DNA of 64,000 nt from Flavobacterium chilense (GTDB taxonomy: Bacteria > Bacteroidota > Bacteroidia > Flavobacteriales > Flavobacteriaceae): positions 1 through 64,000 of the forward strand of contig NZ_LSYT01000014.1 of NCBI RefSeq assembly GCF_001602525.1. The letters are read 5' to 3'. Under the pieces are notes generated by a model. The model had not been told where the DNA came from. It saw only the letters and a program-made list of their open reading frames with translations, and did not search any database. The translations under genes were made by a program, and so were the position numbers. Positions 61,407 through 64,000 of this stretch are shown here, piece by piece (positions within the stretch are counted from its first letter, which is position 1; each line of letters starts with the position of its first letter).

Positions 61407-63854
61407 TTAAAGTTGAGGTGATGAAACGGTGTTGTTTTGAAAATCTTTGGCAGCAGGAAATTTGGCCCAATACCATTCTCTGTAACAAAAGTTTAGATTG
61501 GCTTTTTTATGTGGCATTTCGATTACCTTTTCGATTTTAAAACCTACATGCGCTTTATTCATCATTGATGCAATCGAGTCAACAGAACCTTCGCCAACCA
61601 TTTTACCAACTTTTGGCTCTGCCAGTACAAAATCCATCATCGATTGTGTTGCAGGCGAACCGTATTTTAATTTAGGATCAACAGGGGCTATAAACTGATG
61701 TGTTCCGTAATCTGAAGGCAATACTTCATAATAATCGCCCACAATATCACGACTTGCCCAATATACCTCGATATTAAAAGTGGCAACACCATTTGCTTCT
61801 CCGATATAACTATGAGAATGATCTCCCGGAAGCAGCATTCTGTAATAGCTTTCTAATTCGCGAATTGGCCAGTTCATTTGCCATATTTTCAGTGCATGTT
61901 CACGATGAAACCATTCATGAAGCATCTCCAGATCTTTATCAATATCAACCGGACGCAGTGTTATGGTTACATTTTCTTTTTCAAAAAAACGACTGAATAC
62001 GGTGTTGTGGTCTTTTGGCTGAATTAGTTTTTTAGAGAAAAAATGCTTGTTTAAAGGATTTGGATATTTCTTGTACACTGCCGGATTGGTTCTCGGAGCG
62101 CTCGCTTCATCCATATTGTTCAGGCTTGTTAGCAAGTTTCCTTTTACGACCAGCTTAACACTGTTTGTAAAATGAGCTACTAGACCTGTTGTATCTGATT
62201 CTTCCTGCTCTTTTATAGCTTCATAGATCAGATTAAGAAGCGTGATTTCGTCTGCAAGTTTATTTTTGCCCAAAACATTTACAATTCCAAACAAATGGTT
62301 AACTAACAGATAATATCCCCAGAAATCAGTAATTCTGCTTTCGGCTATAAAAGACCTGCTTTCTTTTCCAAAATCAGGAATAAATTGTTCCAGTTCTTCG
62401 ACTTTTCCCTGACGGAAAAAATAGCCCTGATTGTCTCTGAAGTACATTTTTGAAGGAAAAAGATCGTCATCAAATTCAACAAGCATATTCTGCTGATGAA
62501 ACTCTGATCCAAATCCGTATTTATTAAAAATACCAACCAAAGGTGTAATACTAATATTTAGATATTGTTTAAACCAGGAAAGGGCAGTATCTGTTGCCAA
62601 TGCATTTTGTCTTTTGGCAGCTTCCTGAATGAGATTAAGGATTCTTGGTGATTCGCCCAAAATTCCATCCTGACATAAAGAAGCTACCATTGTTACATTT
62701 TTGCTGGCATTTGCACCATGAAACGGGTTTTGTCGTATACTGGTGCTAAAACCGTCAATAATTTTATCTTCATACGTAACGGCAATAAAAGCAGGATCAG
62801 TGATGAGTTGTATTTGAGGATATTCTTTACGGATATTATCTCCCCATTCTGTTTTCATGAGCTGTGCAGCATCATAACCACGGTTTAATTCATGAAGATA
62901 ATTGACACGGAACGAATTCGTAATTTTAACATGAAGAGAGAATTTGTACATCCATTCGCTTTCGGCATTATAAACAGTACGAACAGAAGAGGTTGCTGTA
63001 TACGAAGGACCAAACTGACCCAAGCTAAAGAGAAGTTGCTTTGCCTGCATTTCTTTTACTTCCTTTTGGTCTAAAAGATAATTCGCTTCCCATGGATGAA
63101 CAGGAACTACTTTGTATTGTGTGTAAAAATCCAGTAATTCTTTAGTGTGTTTATCAGCATATTTTGAGATTTCTTCTCGTAAATAATGAGTGATCAGATA
63201 ATCTTCGGCACTTTTTTCTATTACATTTTCAGGGTGAATCAGGAAAAAATGTAGCGAAAACTGACCTCCGGTTTCCGGCGAATATTTTACAAGTTCTTCT
63301 TTACTAAAACCTTCTCTGCTTTTAGGTAAAGGATGAACGGTATGTCCTAAAATCAAAGATTGTTCTGATTCGATAAAGGTTTGCTCCGGACTATTTGCCG
63401 TATGTTCACTATTTTGATAATGCTCGAGATACAATGCGAGGTTATCGATACTGTTTTGCATTCTTTTTTGCGTAGGCACTGCATCAATATCCGGATAATC
63501 TGCTTTGGCATAAGCACTGACAAGCTCAAGAAACTCCATAGGATTTAGTTCTTTAAACTCATCTGTAACAGTATTGCGTGCTACAACCGGAAAACTAAAA
63601 GAATGAACACCACTTTCTGAAAAGTAAGTCAAAGGAGCAAAAACTTCCTGACCAATAGCAGTAAAATCAAACCTTAGAAAAGAGCTATGCTCTATTGTTT
63701 GCATAAAATCAGCCAGAGTCTGATCGTATTTCGGAATACCTTCGTAGCGGCTCCAATTGCTAAACTCCCTGCAATAACAATTGAGCAGCGATTTAAAATT
63801 TACCTGTTCTGCCAGTTGGTTAAAATTAGTTAAGTCTGTGGTATTCATTTCCAT
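61407..63854 (-). CDS. NIS synthetase fused to a siderophore N-acyltransferase
   Basis: 815 aa, two enzymes in one chain. Residues 1-610 are an IucA/IucC synthetase (signature GHTVHPLPKSREGF at 170-183; C-terminal part with LLVNHLFGIVNVLGKNK). Residues about 628-800 are an IucB/AlcB/RhbD-type GNAT acyltransferase (TLRPVDIDKDLEMLHEWFH, then GVATFNIEVYW and SMMNKAHVGFKIEKV). The acyltransferase acylates the hydroxylamine made by the next gene's enzyme; the synthetase joins the product to a carboxylate. The start overlaps the decarboxylase end by 29 bp. A second Met at position 3 is an equal start candidate. Confidence 0.93.
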   Translation of the reverse strand: MEMNTTDLTNFNQLAEQVNFKSLLNCYCREFSNWSRYEGIPKYDQTLADFMQTIEHSSFLRFDFTAIGQEVFAPLTYFSESGVHSFSFPVVARNTVTDEFKELNPMEFLELVSAYAKADYPDIDAVPTQKRMQNSIDNLALYLEHYQNSEHTANSPEQTFIESEQSLILGHTVHPLPKSREGFSKEELVKYSPETGGQFSLHFFLIHPENVIEKSAEDYLITHYLREEISKYADKHTKELLDFYTQYKVVPVHPWEANYLLDQKEVKEMQAKQLLFSLGQFGPSYTATSSVRTVYNAESEWMYKFSLHVKITNSFRVNYLHELNRGYDAAQLMKTEWGDNIRKEYPQIQLITDPAFIAVTYEDKIIDGFSTSIRQNPFHGANASKNVTMVASLCQDGILGESPRILNLIQEAAKRQNALATDTALSWFKQYLNISITPLVGIFNKYGFGSEFHQQNMLVEFDDDLFPSKMYFRDNQGYFFRQGKVEELEQFIPDFGKESRSFIAESRITDFWGYYLLVNHLFGIVNVLGKNKLADEITLLNLIYEAIKEQEESDTTGLVAHFTNSVKLVVKGNLLTSLNNMDEASAPRTNPAVYKKYPNPLNKHFFSKKLIQPKDHNTVFSRFFEKENVTITLRPVDIDKDLEMLHEWFHREHALKIWQMNWPIRELESYYRMLLPGDHSHSYIGEANGVATFNIEVYWASRDIVGDYYEVLPSDYGTHQFIAPVDPKLKYGSPATQSMMDFVLAEPKVGKMVGEGSVDSIASMMNKAHVGFKIEKVIEMPHKKANLNFCYREWYWAKFPAAKDFQNNTVSSPQL

Positions 63855-64000
63855 TTTGTTTTATGAGGTTAAGAATGTTTTTAATATCATTTAGGGTTGT
63901 AAGCGGATTAAAAATGGTAAACTTCAGGTAGAATTCGCCGTTTACTTTAGTGCTGGCTACTAAGACTTCGCCGCTAAAAAATAGTTTTTCTTTTATATAC
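63826..64000 (-). CDS. PLP-dependent decarboxylase, C-terminal end (start beyond window)
   Basis: A frame open from the window edge to the TAA at 63826-63828 reads FFSGEVLVASTKVNGEFYLK, then FTIFNPLTTLNDIKNILNLI, the conserved end of group II PLP decarboxylases such as DesA-type lysine and diaminobutyrate decarboxylases. It overlaps the fusion gene by 29 bp. It would supply the diamine for the hydroxylase. Lysine or diaminobutyrate specificity lies outside the window. Confidence 0.8.
   Translation of the reverse strand, partial: YIKEKLFFSGEVLVASTKVNGEFYLKFTIFNPLTTLNDIKNILNLIKQNGNEYHRLN

Overview
The window looks like a Flavobacterium (Bacteroidota) chromosome segment. It is AT-rich, start codons lack clear Shine-Dalgarno sites, several promoters fit the Bacteroidota pattern TTG/TTTG-N19-21-TAnnTTTG, and the gene content (DUF5977 domains, TonB receptor with a carboxypeptidase-regulatory-like N-terminus, FtsX permeases) is typical. 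No rRNA, tRNA, CRISPR array or integrase was seen.

Positions 1-41 kb are phage-like, almost all on the minus strand. From left to right: a battery of tail-fibre proteins (1-15.3 kb) that share an N-terminal module, one with a C-terminal S74 self-cleaving chaperone, together with a small glycosyltransferase, a Hint (intein-like) protein, DUF5977 proteins, a DUF285 repeat protein and a fibre carrying beta-propeller-like repeats; then giant proteins of unknown role (1953 aa with a von Willebrand A domain, 2331 aa beta-rich, 1207 aa with peptidoglycan-binding and LysM-like segments, 688 aa); then a lipoprotein with the layout of a unimolecular spanin, small phage-type genes, a divergent XRE-type repressor with operator-like palindromes, and a holin-like/CHAP endolysin pair. 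No capsid, portal, terminase or tail-tube gene lies in the window, so this is either the distal part of a prophage or a phage-tail-like particle whose other genes lie left of position 1.

Three intergenic regions (28.5, 36.4, 40.3 kb) carry the same element: a GCAAAGATT box and a TGTA-type dyad exactly 59 bp apart, each upstream of a minus-strand transcription unit (giant proteins, spanin unit, holin-endolysin). I infer a common late promoter that ties the giant proteins to lysis. Around the lysis genes are signs of rearrangement: a spanin gene relic, two broken ORFs, a 128-bp terminal-inverted-repeat element and a pair of paralogous 38-aa microproteins.

From 41.3 kb the genes are chromosomal: an NtrY/NtrC-like two-component system divergent from a MacB/FtsX-type ABC transporter; a short-chain dehydrogenase and its TetR regulator with matching operators and a (GTTGTTT)9 repeat; a GNAT-MarR operon; and an iron section. 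The iron section has a PepSY membrane protein and a TonB receptor, divergently transcribed with a shared box at both core promoters, and a minus-strand NRPS-independent siderophore cluster (decarboxylase, NIS synthetase-acyltransferase fusion, N-hydroxylase, second NIS synthetase, MATE exporter, acyl carrier protein, adenylating ligase). The ligase/carrier pair is an unusual addition and predicts an acylated or aryl-capped hydroxamate siderophore.
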